DNA from: an uncultured Poribacteria bacterium
GTDB taxonomy: Bacteria > Poribacteria > WGA-4E > WGA-3G
Assembly: GCA_951828515.1 (NCBI GenBank)
Contig: OX639992.1
Span: 4,752,217 to 4,816,216 of the forward strand
Length of the DNA: 64,000 nt
Reading direction: 5' to 3'
The notes beneath the pieces are model-generated. The model saw only the letters and a list, made by a program, of their open reading frames with translations, had not been told where the DNA came from and made no database searches. The position numbers and the translations under genes are program-made. Below are positions 17,065 through 26,436 of this stretch, one piece after another. The stretch's first letter is position 1, and each line of letters opens with the position of its first letter.

Positions 17065-18456
17065 CTACTGTAACACTCCCATTGCATCTTGTAAACGCGT
17101 TTGTGTGATTTTGTAATCGTAAAACGTATTCACCTCATCCGTCAGTGCTTGTGCGTAACTGGTTTGTGCATCAAGGAGTTCAAGCAGGATTGCTTTGTCA
17201 ACATCAAAACGCCCTTGAATAACCTCCAAACTCAGCCGAGCATTGACAACCAGTGTTTTTGAAATATCAACGGCGGCTTCACCGCGCTTAAGATTTAGAT
17301 ACGCTTGCCGGACATCTAAGGCGACAGAACGCTCCAAGTCACTCGCATTTTCACGGGTTTGTTCTAATTGCATGGCTAACTCTTTCACCCGATTTCCCAA
17401 AATACCACCGTCAAAAAGCGTAAAGTTAAGTGACACGCCTGCACTCCAACTGCGGAAGTCAGAGAAATCCTCACGCTCGCGGAGGTAATCATCGAGGTTA
17501 ACGTTGTAGTCAACATCTGCATTCAGACGGGGCCAGCGCTGTAATTTCGCGAGCGTCAATGACCATTCTTGTGACCTCAATTGCGCTTCCGTTTCTTTAA
17601 ATTCCGGACGATTGTCAAGGGCTATCTGGATAGCTTCCTCAACCGGTATTGCTATTCTTTCAATGGTACCGCGTTGCTGATATAACTGAAACGCTTCATC
17701 CGCCGCAACGGTAATTAAAACACCCGGGTCTAAACCAAGAAGTCGTGGTAACCTGGCTTTTGCAACTTGAAGGGAATTTTGGTTATTTAGCAGCGTTAAT
17801 CTGTTATTTCCTTCTCGCACCTCTGCAGTCGCTACATCCGCTGGAATGAGCGAACCTGCCTCTACAAAATCCTTAGTTCGCTGTGTGTTCTCCTGCGCTC
17901 TTGCCAAATTCTGTTCACTCACTTCGACCAACGCTTGAAATTGAAGGACATCGTAATAGGCTTCAGTGATTTGCAGAATTAGGCTCTGTTTGATCCCCTC
18001 ATTGCGGTTCACAGTGGCATTCAGTGATTCTTTTGCCTGTGCGAAACCACCCTCGCGTTGACCATTGTCCCAAATTGTGTATTGTGCACCCAGTCCTAAA
18101 TTATAGTTTTCGGGTTCAAAGCCGAAGTCGACTCGGTCAGAAAAATCGTAAGCACCGGTTGAAAATATGCGTGGGAAATAGTCAGCACGTGCGGTTTTTA
18201 TCCGAAGTTCCTGTATCGCAAGATTCAGGCGCGCATTGCGCATACTCGTTGACTGTTCTAAGCCTATTTGGATGCATTGCTCAAGGGTCAAAGACTGGGT
18301 TAAATCAACTTCGGTGGCAGGTTCTTGTGCATTTACGCAAAGAACGGCTGCGAATTGAACGGTGAGTATGAATTTTAAGAGCAAGCTTCGGAAACCTACA
18401 CGGCGCGCTCCTTTGAACTTTGAGAAAATAATGAACATAACTTTCCCTTGAATCAT
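17065..18456 (-). CDS. TolC-family outer-membrane efflux protein
   Basis: A 463-residue outer-membrane channel with an N-terminal signal segment (LLLKFILTVQFAAVLCVNAQ), then the OEP repeats: SLTLEQCIQIGLEQ start, YYDVLQFQALVEVSEQNLARAQENTQR, and the second half EEAIQIALDNRPEFKETEAQL with NLKRGEAAVDISK. Trimerises to form the outer duct of tripartite exporters. The ATG at 18456 is chosen because AAGGAG lies 6 nt before it; a second ATG at 18438 is also possible. First gene of the TolC-adaptor-ATPase set. Confidence 0.93.
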   Translation of the reverse strand: MIQGKVMFIIFSKFKGARRVGFRSLLLKFILTVQFAAVLCVNAQEPATEVDLTQSLTLEQCIQIGLEQSTSMRNARLNLAIQELRIKTARADYFPRIFSTGAYDFSDRVDFGFEPENYNLGLGAQYTIWDNGQREGGFAQAKESLNATVNRNEGIKQSLILQITEAYYDVLQFQALVEVSEQNLARAQENTQRTKDFVEAGSLIPADVATAEVREGNNRLTLLNNQNSLQVAKARLPRLLGLDPGVLITVAADEAFQLYQQRGTIERIAIPVEEAIQIALDNRPEFKETEAQLRSQEWSLTLAKLQRWPRLNADVDYNVNLDDYLREREDFSDFRSWSAGVSLNFTLFDGGILGNRVKELAMQLEQTRENASDLERSVALDVRQAYLNLKRGEAAVDISKTLVVNARLSLEVIQGRFDVDKAILLELLDAQTSYAQALTDEVNTFYDYKITQTRLQDAMGVLQ

Positions 18457-18877
18457 TAACAACTCCTTGTCCGTTCCAACATTTATAGACGCGCTTTCTG
18501 GCGGACGCCTGTGTGTCGGTTTTAACGCTTTCTAACAGGAAGTTTTGGGAACCCATGAGTTTCGCCAAAAACTTATTATTATAAATTGTGACATCAATGC
18601 GAGCCTCTCCAATTTCGCCTACGCGCCTGCTGCTAACCTGTGAACGGAATTCCGAACAGCAGACTTTCATACAAGACAGACTCTGAAATTCTAACAGTTA
18701 AATTTTAACTTTCAAGGCACGCCAAAAAGATTGTATTTATAACATTTTGACGCAGTTTCTTGACAAAAGTTTAGACATTTTAACACCCAAAGAAGTTCTT
18801 TTTTCTTGCAATCATTCGGAATTTCTGTTAAACTGCTACTAAATTAGAAACTCTGGAACACACTTCGGACGAAAGAC
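18457..18877. other. Divergent intergenic region, tolC / caspase-like gene
   Basis: About 420 bp without a convincing gene. A weak plus-strand promoter candidate is TTGCAA (18806-18811), 17 bp, TAAACT (18829-18834). AT-rich runs elsewhere suggest further promoter sites, but none is clear. Reading frames here are unconvincing. Confidence 0.4.
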
Positions 18878-20509
18878 ATGTCAAAGCAGAACATTTTTTT
18901 TATCTCCATCCTTATATGTGTCGTATTTGCTGCCTTCGTATCAACACCAGCACTGCTGGCTGACCCTGGGACACACTGGCTAATTGTGGATGCAACGTCG
19001 GAAGTACGTGCGCATGAACTGGTGAACTCACTGATCGAAATCCTAACGACACGCGGAAAAGTACCCAGTGAGCAGATCCACCATATTGAAGGGGACGGTG
19101 CCACGGCTGATGAAATCCATGCCATGCTTCAGGAAATTGGGAGGCAAACCACGGTTCAGGATACCCTGATTTTTCTATATCATGGGATGGTTGCCAAACC
19201 GAGAGGCATGAACGCCATGCACCTGCTAACCCCAGGAGACGAACAAGGGATCCAAGATGCCACTCTCAATGATTGGTTCAGGGAGACAGACAGAAAGAAC
19301 ACCGTTGTTATTGTCGATGGTTACACCGAGGATACGAACCTAAACGCCTACTATGCGAACCGTGAGACGCTTGGGACTGCTGCGCTCAACTCGATACAAT
19401 CGGCAGGAAACGCAGATACGACAGTCCTCCTTCAACAACTCCACGATGTACTCGCTGCAGAAACAACCGATACAAACGATAATCGACAACTCAGCATTAT
19501 AGAAAACTACGAATTGTTGCGAACGAATCCCAATTTTGTGGATGGAATTCTCGCACCAACGGGTGATGTCGAAATGGCACTGCTCAAACTTAGCCCTGCG
19601 CTTAAGATCACAACATTCCCTGAAGGGGCAGGTATTTCCATCAACGACGTAGAAGTTGGAAGCACACCGAAACTCATCACAGAAAATCTGATACAAGGCA
19701 CCTCCACTATAACTGTGAAGAAAGCGGGATATGTCATCCCTCCATCCAAGACCGCTGAACTCCAGTTAGAACTTGGAGAATCCATCCATATCGGATGGGC
19801 ACTTGAGCCTATTGCTATTCACGGAACCGTTATAGGCGTTTCAGGTGAATCCCCTGCCGAGGCTGTTGTTTGGATTGATGGAACGACGCATCAACAGGTC
19901 GTAGAAGCGGATGGAATCTACCGTTTCGATGAATGGAAGGATTCAGGTTTATTGAGTCTCGGCGAAACTTATACGCTCTATGTGAAACAGGGTGCCCTGA
20001 ATTATGGTTCGGCAACTTTCACATTTGACGGCTATACCGACATAGTACAACCCCTGCAGCTTGCGAAGCAAACCTGGTTTGAAGTCGCACAAATCGAATT
20101 TGACCGGCATAACCATCAAGGGGCTGTCACTGCTTTTCAGAATGGGATTGAACTCACGAGCGATTTCCCGCAAATGTCCCCTGATTTAACAGTTTTACTC
20201 CTCAGTTCCTTCGCTGATGCCGTAGAGAAACAAGACGTTCAGGATGTCACCTATCTCATTGTTACAGCAAAACTCGCGGAGCAACTCGGTCAGCCTGACC
20301 TTGCAAAAAGGTATTGGGAAGAGACGAAAATGAAAGCAGACAAGGGAAGTTCCGCCGCTAAACTCGCAAGCCAGCGGCTATGGCAGCTGAATCGTGGACG
20401 CTATCTCTTGAATATTGGCTTGATTGTGTTGCTGGTCGTCCTATTGGCGTCAGGGGCGTGGACGTTTTTGAGATACCGAAAATCCAAGCGAACTGCGCCA
20501 GCAGATTGA
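18878..20509 (+). CDS. Secreted/membrane caspase-fold protein lacking the catalytic Cys, with PEGA domain
   Basis: A 543-residue protein with a signal peptide (1-28), a caspase/legumain-like domain (about 33-200), a PEGA domain (about 232-290, ITTFPEGAGISINDVEVGSTP), a carboxypeptidase-regulatory-like beta domain, a helical region and one C-terminal membrane helix (YLLNIGLIVLLVVLLASGAW) followed by a basic tail. In the first domain the His motif is kept (FLYHGMV, His102). Where clan CD enzymes have Asp-x-Cys, the sequence reads IVDGYTED (Asp147-Gly148), so the nucleophile is missing. It is probably a periplasmic, membrane-anchored pseudoprotease or binding module. It stands alone. Confidence 0.7.
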   Translation: MSKQNIFFISILICVVFAAFVSTPALLADPGTHWLIVDATSEVRAHELVNSLIEILTTRGKVPSEQIHHIEGDGATADEIHAMLQEIGRQTTVQDTLIFLYHGMVAKPRGMNAMHLLTPGDEQGIQDATLNDWFRETDRKNTVVIVDGYTEDTNLNAYYANRETLGTAALNSIQSAGNADTTVLLQQLHDVLAAETTDTNDNRQLSIIENYELLRTNPNFVDGILAPTGDVEMALLKLSPALKITTFPEGAGISINDVEVGSTPKLITENLIQGTSTITVKKAGYVIPPSKTAELQLELGESIHIGWALEPIAIHGTVIGVSGESPAEAVVWIDGTTHQQVVEADGIYRFDEWKDSGLLSLGETYTLYVKQGALNYGSATFTFDGYTDIVQPLQLAKQTWFEVAQIEFDRHNHQGAVTAFQNGIELTSDFPQMSPDLTVLLLSSFADAVEKQDVQDVTYLIVTAKLAEQLGQPDLAKRYWEETKMKADKGSSAAKLASQRLWQLNRGRYLLNIGLIVLLVVLLASGAWTFLRYRKSKRTAPAD

Positions 20510-20514
20510 ACCCA

Positions 20515-21588
20515 TCAGAAATTGTTCTCTATCTCCTCTAACACGACCGTCGCATATCCACCCGCAGGTAGCGTAAAACTGAGACGGACTCCCGCTCCAT
20601 TGACGGTTTCCGACACGTCATGCAATTGCATCGGCATTCGGAAAGGTCTACGCGTCCCCGGTAAACGGATACCCACAACCTTACGAAAGGCTTCAAACCG
20701 AACCCCTTCATCTGCAAGGAGCGATGTCTCCAACGCGAGCGCATCGCCAGTTGGCAGACGCATCTTATATCCGAAAATCGGACCCGAAGGACTAATTTCA
20801 AATGCATCTGCTCGCGGTTGCTCAACAGCAGCATCCGTAACGAGAAAAGGTGCGCCGTTGTCATGTTTCACAGCGATGTCGCCTTCAAGGAGTTTGTCCA
20901 AATCGGGGATCCGCTTTTCCAAGATGCAGTTAAAGAGATACGCTTGATAAGCCGACAAGTACAACTTACGAAGTCGATGCGGAATGCCCATTACGACCTT
21001 TTCAACGGGTTTCCTTGCTAATTCCCGTTGTAGACGACGTGCGACAGCATCTACCTGTAGTGTGTCATCTGTGAGCATATAACGCATCACTGTTTCCCAA
21101 TTCGCCTTTACTAACGCTTTGCCAATCAGATGTGAATCGTTTTTATTCCCAAACCGCTGCGCGCCAAAACGATTCGGTACACCTTCAGTTGCCAACCGCT
21201 TCATCCTCGATTCGACCAGCTGTAGTGTGTCGTGAGAAATATCTCGGAGGGTTATCTGAAACCGGTTACCTCGGAGATGTCCCACTCTTAATTTATGCGG
21301 ATGCCGTTCCGCCCAAAGGACTTCAATATCCGGTTGCTCAATTCCCAGAACCCGCTCTGGTGACACGCCTTCGACAGATAGTACTTGTGTCGTGACGGCG
21401 TTCTTATCCTTCAAGCCTGCGTAACCAAACTGCCGGATATGTACCTGCAAATCCCGGGCAATTCGGTTAATCGCCTCCAAAGTACCGAGGTTCCGTTTCC
21501 GAATCGCAAAAAAGGTATGCGTTCCTGTTCGGGCAGGCTCATACAGCGGTAATTCTTCAACAATAAAATCTTCAGGTGTTTTAATCAT
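20515..21588 (-). CDS. truD: tRNA pseudouridine(13) synthase TruD
   Basis: A 357-residue pseudouridine synthase of the TruD family, which isomerises U13 of some tRNAs. The signature GLKDKNAVTTQ contains the catalytic Asp61, and PNRFGAQRFG, RGNRFQITLR and AYQAYLFNCIL match family blocks. Length agrees with E. coli TruD (349). It converges on the caspase-like gene with only 5 nt between the stops. Confidence 0.95.
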   Translation of the reverse strand: MIKTPEDFIVEELPLYEPARTGTHTFFAIRKRNLGTLEAINRIARDLQVHIRQFGYAGLKDKNAVTTQVLSVEGVSPERVLGIEQPDIEVLWAERHPHKLRVGHLRGNRFQITLRDISHDTLQLVESRMKRLATEGVPNRFGAQRFGNKNDSHLIGKALVKANWETVMRYMLTDDTLQVDAVARRLQRELARKPVEKVVMGIPHRLRKLYLSAYQAYLFNCILEKRIPDLDKLLEGDIAVKHDNGAPFLVTDAAVEQPRADAFEISPSGPIFGYKMRLPTGDALALETSLLADEGVRFEAFRKVVGIRLPGTRRPFRMPMQLHDVSETVNGAGVRLSFTLPAGGYATVVLEEIENNF

Positions 21589-21674
21589 CTAAGTCCTCTA
21601 CATCCTTTAGTCTCCACGCCATTATAGTTGTCATCAATCTATTTGTCAAACCGTGAAAAACAGAAAATATTTCT

Positions 21675-21703
21675 TTGCTATCGCCAATTAATTGTGGTAT
21701 ACT
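21675..21703 (+). promoter_or_regulatory. Promoter of the ferredoxin-fusion gene
   Basis: TTGCTA (21675-21680), 17 bp, TATACT (21698-21703), 34 nt before the ATG at 21738. Confidence 0.65.
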
Positions 21704-21737
21704 TAATGAAGGAACATCTATAACAAAGGAGGGGAAA

Positions 21738-22997
21738 ATGGCTTACATAATTTGCGAACCGTGTGTCGATGTAAAGGACACAGCGTGTGTTGATGTCTGT
21801 CCGGTCGATTGTATACACACCACCGAAGGCGAAAATCAACTTTATATTAACCCGGATGAATGTATCGACTGCGCGGCATGTGAACCTGCGTGTCCGGTTG
21901 ACGCAATCTCTATGCAAAGCGATATTCCCAGCGAATGGGAATCGTATATTGAGATAAACCGTAAATTTTTCGAGACCTTCGTTAAACCTGAATCCGCAGA
22001 TGAAGGAACCGGAGAAGCAGGAAAAACCGCACAAGGGAAGCAACAAGGTATACCCGAAGAATTTGTGCAAATGCCCGAGGTCCCAAATTCAAGACTTCGC
22101 ACACCCTATAACCTCTTAGCAATGCTCGGACAACCGCTTCTCGGTGCCTTTTCAGCGAAATTCAAATCACGGCTTGAGGAGATGGCTGGCAATTCGCTTG
22201 TCTTTAGTTCTGCGGTATCAACAGGTATTAATAGCCTCGTCAACTTGACGCTCTATCCGCTTATCCTCTTCTTCATCGGGGTCAAAGGGCAAAGTGCCAA
22301 CCTCTTTACCAGTGAAGGCAACCTGATGATTTTCTTGGGGATTATCATCGCTATTTCTGAAGGTATCTACCGATTTAAAGACGAGTTCAGTTCCATTGTT
22401 GAACAACCGCGCTACGGTGCCGCCTTCTACGGATGGTTCCCATCACTGATCGCAACCCCACTCCTAAGTGGCTTACGTTCAGCACTCACCGTTCAACGAC
22501 AAGAAGAACGCACAACGATGCCTGGAGCGGTCCTCACAGACGGTGAGATCTATTCCGATGACTTACGAGAACGTTACAGACGCTACGGCATGATAAATCG
22601 CGTTACAGAACTGGCGCATCACTATGAGGTCGAAATCGAATTTCCGAGGTGGGTACCGAATTCCGTAGCGAAAAAAGAGAATGAACTCCCTGATAGAATG
22701 CCGGATTATGCGTTTGAGATCCAACTGAGTTCGCCGTATCTCCCCGGTGAACACCCCGCGCCTGGAAGTATTTTAACTGTTCAGACGCAATTGGACGATC
22801 CAAGATTTGCCTCTGTCATAGGGCGTACCAGTTCATTCCCGAACGGTTTCACAAATATCACACCGATCTCAGGGCAACCCGAAGATTTTCAGGCAACCTA
22901 TCGGGATAAAGTCTTGACGATTATAGTCTCCAAAAGCGGTACATGTGAATCACTCGGACTTGAACCGACAGTGCATTACGCCAAATTGAAGGGATAG
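21738..22997 (+). CDS. 7Fe/8Fe ferredoxin fused to a membrane and C-terminal beta domain
   Basis: A 419-residue protein; AAAGGAGG just before ATG 21738 fixes the start. Residues 1-60 are a seven-iron-type ferredoxin: C9-x7-C17-x3-C21 and C42-x2-C45-x2-C48-x3-C52, plus C6 and C25. A linker leads to two hydrophobic segments (about 154-182 and 195-212) and a C-terminal domain (about 275-419) with alternating beta-like strands and YEVEIEFPRW, reminiscent of Hsp20/CS-type beta-sandwiches but not firmly assignable. It would be a membrane-tethered electron carrier. I know no named family with this layout. bioA follows after 21 nt. Confidence 0.75.
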   Translation: MAYIICEPCVDVKDTACVDVCPVDCIHTTEGENQLYINPDECIDCAACEPACPVDAISMQSDIPSEWESYIEINRKFFETFVKPESADEGTGEAGKTAQGKQQGIPEEFVQMPEVPNSRLRTPYNLLAMLGQPLLGAFSAKFKSRLEEMAGNSLVFSSAVSTGINSLVNLTLYPLILFFIGVKGQSANLFTSEGNLMIFLGIIIAISEGIYRFKDEFSSIVEQPRYGAAFYGWFPSLIATPLLSGLRSALTVQRQEERTTMPGAVLTDGEIYSDDLRERYRRYGMINRVTELAHHYEVEIEFPRWVPNSVAKKENELPDRMPDYAFEIQLSSPYLPGEHPAPGSILTVQTQLDDPRFASVIGRTSSFPNGFTNITPISGQPEDFQATYRDKVLTIIVSKSGTCESLGLEPTVHYAKLKG

Positions 22998-23018
22998 CGA
23001 AACTGGTAGCTATAGGCT

Positions 23019-24383
23019 ATGGTTGATAAAGAAACGCTTATCGATTGGGATAAGCGTTACCTCTGGCACCCGTTCACGCAAATGCAGGATTGGCTGGCGG
23101 AGGAGCCAGTCATCATTGAAAGGGGTGAGGGATGCTACCTCATCGATATTGCCGGAAATCGGTATATTGATGGAATCGCTTCCATGTGGACAAGCGTTCA
23201 CGGGCATAATCATCCGGAGCTGAACACTGCACTCAAGACACAAATAGACAAGATCGCACATACCACACTGCTCGGGTACAGTAATATCCCTGCGATCCAG
23301 CTTGCACAAAAACTGGTGGAACTCACACCCGTTGGGTTGAACAAGGTATTTTACTCCGACAACGGCTCAACAGCCGTCGAAGTTGCCCTAAAGATAGCGT
23401 ATCAGTACTGGCAACACAACGGAGAACCGCAACGGAAACTGTTTATCCATTTCGATAAGGCATACCACGGTGATACAATAGGGGCGATGAGTGTCGGTGG
23501 TATTGATAGTTTCCATACGACCTTTGATTCCCTCCTTTTCAAAGGTATCCGCGTATCCACTCCTGAAGTCTATCAGCCTCCGCACGCCGTGGATACATCT
23601 GATAATGGATCTGCAGTTAGAACGCGTTGGCTTAATGTAGTGGAACGCTCCCTCTCCGAACATGAAGGACAAATCGCAGGAATTATCTTAGAACCGCTCA
23701 TTCAGGGCGCGGGCGGTATGCTTATCGCTCCGAAAGGATTTCTAAGGGAACTCGCCGCATTGGCAAAACGGTGGGAAACACTGCTTATTGTTGATGAGGT
23801 GATGACGGGGTTCGGTCGCACAGGCAAAATGTGGGCATGCGAACACGAGGACGTTACACCCGACCTCTTATGCACAGCAAAAGGACTCGCAGGTGGTTAT
23901 CTACCTCTTGCCGCGACTTTAGCTACCGACGAAATTTATAACGCTTTCCTCGGCGAGTACCGAGACCTTAAAACCTTCTTCCACGGACACACCTTCACCG
24001 GCAACCCGTTAGCATGTGCAGTCGCATTAGAAAATATCGCTATTTTCGAGCGAGAAAATCTCATTTCCCAACTCCAACCTACCATTGAACACTTCGGGAA
24101 TCGGCTTCAGGAATTCTATACGCTGCCGCATGTTGGAGATGTTCGAGTGTGTGGCTTTGCCGCCGGTGTAGAATTAATGAAAAACTCGGACACCTGCACC
24201 CCTTATCCTTTTCAAGAGAAGGTCGGTATCCGAGTTTGTAAAGAGGCTCTCACCCGTGGGGCGATGCTTCGACCCCTCGTCAATACTATCGTCCTGATGC
24301 CCCCTCTACAGATATCGATTTCAGAATTAGATACCCTACTGGACATCGTTTACGCATCCATTGAAGTTGTGACAAACGAATAA
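23019..24383 (+). CDS. bioA: Adenosylmethionine-8-amino-7-oxononanoate aminotransferase
   Basis: A 454-residue fold-type I PLP aminotransferase making 7,8-diaminopelargonate from KAPA with SAM as amino donor (biotin synthesis, cytosol). Diagnostic features: WHPFTQMQDW (16-25), YIDGIASMWTSVHGHNHPEL, FYSDNGSTAVEVALK, the PLP-Asp region LLIVDEVMTGFGRTGKMWACEH and the Schiff-base Lys288 in TAKGLAGGYLPLAAT. HTFTGNPLACAVA closes the set. No other bio gene is nearby. It probably shares the transcript of the ferredoxin-fusion gene. Confidence 0.96.
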   Translation: MVDKETLIDWDKRYLWHPFTQMQDWLAEEPVIIERGEGCYLIDIAGNRYIDGIASMWTSVHGHNHPELNTALKTQIDKIAHTTLLGYSNIPAIQLAQKLVELTPVGLNKVFYSDNGSTAVEVALKIAYQYWQHNGEPQRKLFIHFDKAYHGDTIGAMSVGGIDSFHTTFDSLLFKGIRVSTPEVYQPPHAVDTSDNGSAVRTRWLNVVERSLSEHEGQIAGIILEPLIQGAGGMLIAPKGFLRELAALAKRWETLLIVDEVMTGFGRTGKMWACEHEDVTPDLLCTAKGLAGGYLPLAATLATDEIYNAFLGEYRDLKTFFHGHTFTGNPLACAVALENIAIFERENLISQLQPTIEHFGNRLQEFYTLPHVGDVRVCGFAAGVELMKNSDTCTPYPFQEKVGIRVCKEALTRGAMLRPLVNTIVLMPPLQISISELDTLLDIVYASIEVVTNE

Positions 24384-24385
24384 TT

Positions 24386-24694
24386 TATAGTAAAACCGAA
24401 AAACAAGGCGACACTTTTGCGAATAACAATCCGTTCCTTCGCTGGCGAGGTTTCTAACCTCTTCGCTGGCGAGGTTTCTAACCTCTTCGCTGGCGAGGTT
24501 TCTAACCTCTTCGCTGGCGAGGTTTCTAACCTCTTCGCTGGCGAGGTTTCTAACCTCTTCGCTGGCGAGGTTTCTAACCTCTTCGCTGGCGAGGTTTCTA
24601 ACCTCTTCGCTGGCGAGGTTTCTAACCTCTTCGCTGGCGAGGTTTCTAACCTCGCCTCTCTGTCGGTGTATAAGTAATTGCGGGTTTCACTATA
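24386..24694 (+). mobile_element. MITE-like element with TATAGTRAAACC ends and an internal 24-bp array
   Basis: The left end TATAGTAAAACC (24386-24397) and right end GGTTTCACTATA (24683-24694) are inverted repeats with one mismatch. TA at the outer edge would fit a Tc1/mariner-IS630-type TA target. A 116-bp relative in opposite orientation is at 26682-26797 with homologous interior. The 309-bp length here is due to the tandem array. It fills the gap between bioA and the phosphoesterase, starting 3 nt after the bioA stop. Confidence 0.65.
24438..24653. repeat. Nine perfect 24-bp tandem repeats
   Basis: Nine identical head-to-tail units, each beginning TTCGCTGGCGAGG and ending TTTCTAACCTC, 216 bp in all. 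Each contains the near-palindrome GAGGTTTCTAACCTC. As 24 is a multiple of three it gives a false open frame (LFAGEVSN repeated). There are no spacers, so it is not a CRISPR. Confidence 0.97.
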
Positions 24695-24753
24695 AATGAC
24701 GCTGAGGCAAGTTCTTACGGCAACTCTAACGATGCTTGAAGATTGCTATCGAG

Positions 24754-26388
24754 TTAATGCACTCGGATGATTCGGCGTCCTGTGGAAGTTTGACCAAACA
24801 TATCAGTTGTACGGACGTAGATAACGTGCGTTCCTTTGCGGGCATTCGCTGGAAGTTTAGCTTGCCAGATGTGCGATGATTTCACAATTCCACTAAGCAC
24901 TCGCCCTCTTTGTGGTAATTCGCTGTCTTCCTTCAACTGTGACTTCATTGCTTCTCGAAGGGCGATATGCAGTTTCCGTTCAAGGTGGGTCGTATCGTCC
25001 CGTGCCTTGAGTTCTTTATAGTACGGGTCTTCTTGAGGCATATAGGTCATCGGTTCCCATGTCCCGACTTCACCGAGGCGGATTTCGACCGTTGAACGTT
25101 TGGTGCCTCCAAAAACGTTAACGATTACGTCTGTTTCGCCAGTTTCTGTCGACGCAACTTCCCAAGGTGCCCATATATTCATCTGATAATCCGCTGGACG
25201 ACGGGCGGCTTTAAACCGAATTGAATATTGGTTTCCGCTGAATGTAAAGACACCATATCCGTTCGGCGCACCATCTCGCATGGTTGTGTGAGGAATACCG
25301 ACCTCATCAAGCGCACCCCGCCACCAACTGCCTGACGTGGTCGCATGATTGTGGTGGTGATGTGGGTCGTTTCCATGCCAACCCTGTTCCGGTCCGACGA
25401 AGTCATCCCGTTGGAAGTGCGTATGCGCTGACAAGGATAACGTGTAAGGACGATCGCCGAGTAGATTCATCAAAGTCTTCACATCACGCATCTCGGTCAA
25501 CGGAATATGCAGGGATACAACAACAAGCTGATTCTGCGGTACAAAAGCGAGGTCGTTTCGAATGAACGTCAACTGCTGTTCTCCGACCTCACTCGAGTAG
25601 CGAGGCTTGTTCTCTTCATCGCGGAAAAAGTGTACATTGTCAATGTTGATGAAATGGACAGGTCCCCAATCAAATGAATAGCACGCGGGTCCATAAACAC
25701 GCTCAAATGTCTCATCGGCGTACTCGTCATCGGTCGCAAGGAAGTTCATATCATGGTTACCGTGAACGTTGTACCACGGTATTCCAACGGTAGCCATGAC
25801 TTCGTTAAGGGGGTGGAATAAGTCTAAATCGTCACCTACCAAATCGCCGAGGCTGATTCCGAACGCGGCGTCAATTCCGATCACTTCTTCGATTACATCA
25901 TGTGCTAACCACTCAATCTCCTGCATATTATAGGGTTGTGTATCCCCAAAGACGAGTACTTTGAAGGTGTCCGCCTCGGACTGTTCAGTGAGCGGAAAAT
26001 CAACCGATTCCGGTAATGGACCGGTTGGCGCGATGCCGGCATACTTCAGTCCTTTCGGCGAACCGTGCGGTTTGTGAACGTAATAAAATCGCGGGAGACG
26101 ATTTTCATCAACCAGTGTCATAAACCCACGCGGCTTAATGACAAAGAGAATTGTGTCATCACTGACTGCAAGCGAGTATTGCCCGTTGGCATCGGTTTTT
26201 ACAACATCTTGCCCATTAGACACGCGAACCCCAGACAACCCCTTTTCGTTTTCGTCCTTCGCCTGATTTCTATTTGTATCAAGAAATACAGTGCCAGTTG
26301 CGGTTGAATTTGCCGCTATACTGTTTCCAACGCAGTAAAAAATCAAGATAGCGATTAAAACCGCAACATTCCATTGCTTGTGAACCAT
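24754..26388 (-). CDS. Secreted calcineurin-like metallophosphoesterase (MetallophosN-Metallophos-MetallophosC)
   Basis: A 544-residue exported protein. After the signal peptide (VAVLIAILIFYCVGNSIAA) comes an SdrD-B/MetallophosN-like beta domain (GTVFLDTNRNQAKDENEKGL). Then the dinuclear-metal phosphoesterase core follows: FGDTQPY, GISLGDLVGDD, NVHGNHDMNF, VSLHIPL and SAHTHFQRD. A C-terminal MetallophosC-like part (HHHHNHATTSGSWWRG, NGYGVF) ends the protein. The substrate is unknown; secreted relatives hydrolyse phosphate mono- or diesters. The frame runs back to 26541, but those codons lie in MITE sequence. ATG 26388, with AAGGGGA upstream, gives the signal peptide directly. Confidence 0.88.
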   Translation of the reverse strand: MVHKQWNVAVLIAILIFYCVGNSIAANSTATGTVFLDTNRNQAKDENEKGLSGVRVSNGQDVVKTDANGQYSLAVSDDTILFVIKPRGFMTLVDENRLPRFYYVHKPHGSPKGLKYAGIAPTGPLPESVDFPLTEQSEADTFKVLVFGDTQPYNMQEIEWLAHDVIEEVIGIDAAFGISLGDLVGDDLDLFHPLNEVMATVGIPWYNVHGNHDMNFLATDDEYADETFERVYGPACYSFDWGPVHFINIDNVHFFRDEENKPRYSSEVGEQQLTFIRNDLAFVPQNQLVVVSLHIPLTEMRDVKTLMNLLGDRPYTLSLSAHTHFQRDDFVGPEQGWHGNDPHHHHNHATTSGSWWRGALDEVGIPHTTMRDGAPNGYGVFTFSGNQYSIRFKAARRPADYQMNIWAPWEVASTETGETDVIVNVFGGTKRSTVEIRLGEVGTWEPMTYMPQEDPYYKELKARDDTTHLERKLHIALREAMKSQLKEDSELPQRGRVLSGIVKSSHIWQAKLPANARKGTHVIYVRTTDMFGQTSTGRRIIRVH

Positions 26389-26436
26389 AAGAATCCCCTT
26401 TTTGACACCAACGCATTGGGTGTACTTTTGATAGAT

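Noticed and set aside
24438-24653. Possible CRISPR array
   Set aside because: Units are contiguous and identical with no spacers, and no cas gene is near.
24417-24677. Open frame of 86 codons encoding LFAGEVSN repeats
   Set aside because: The frame exists only because the 24-bp tandem repeat is a multiple of three; no ribosome site, and it lies inside a MITE.
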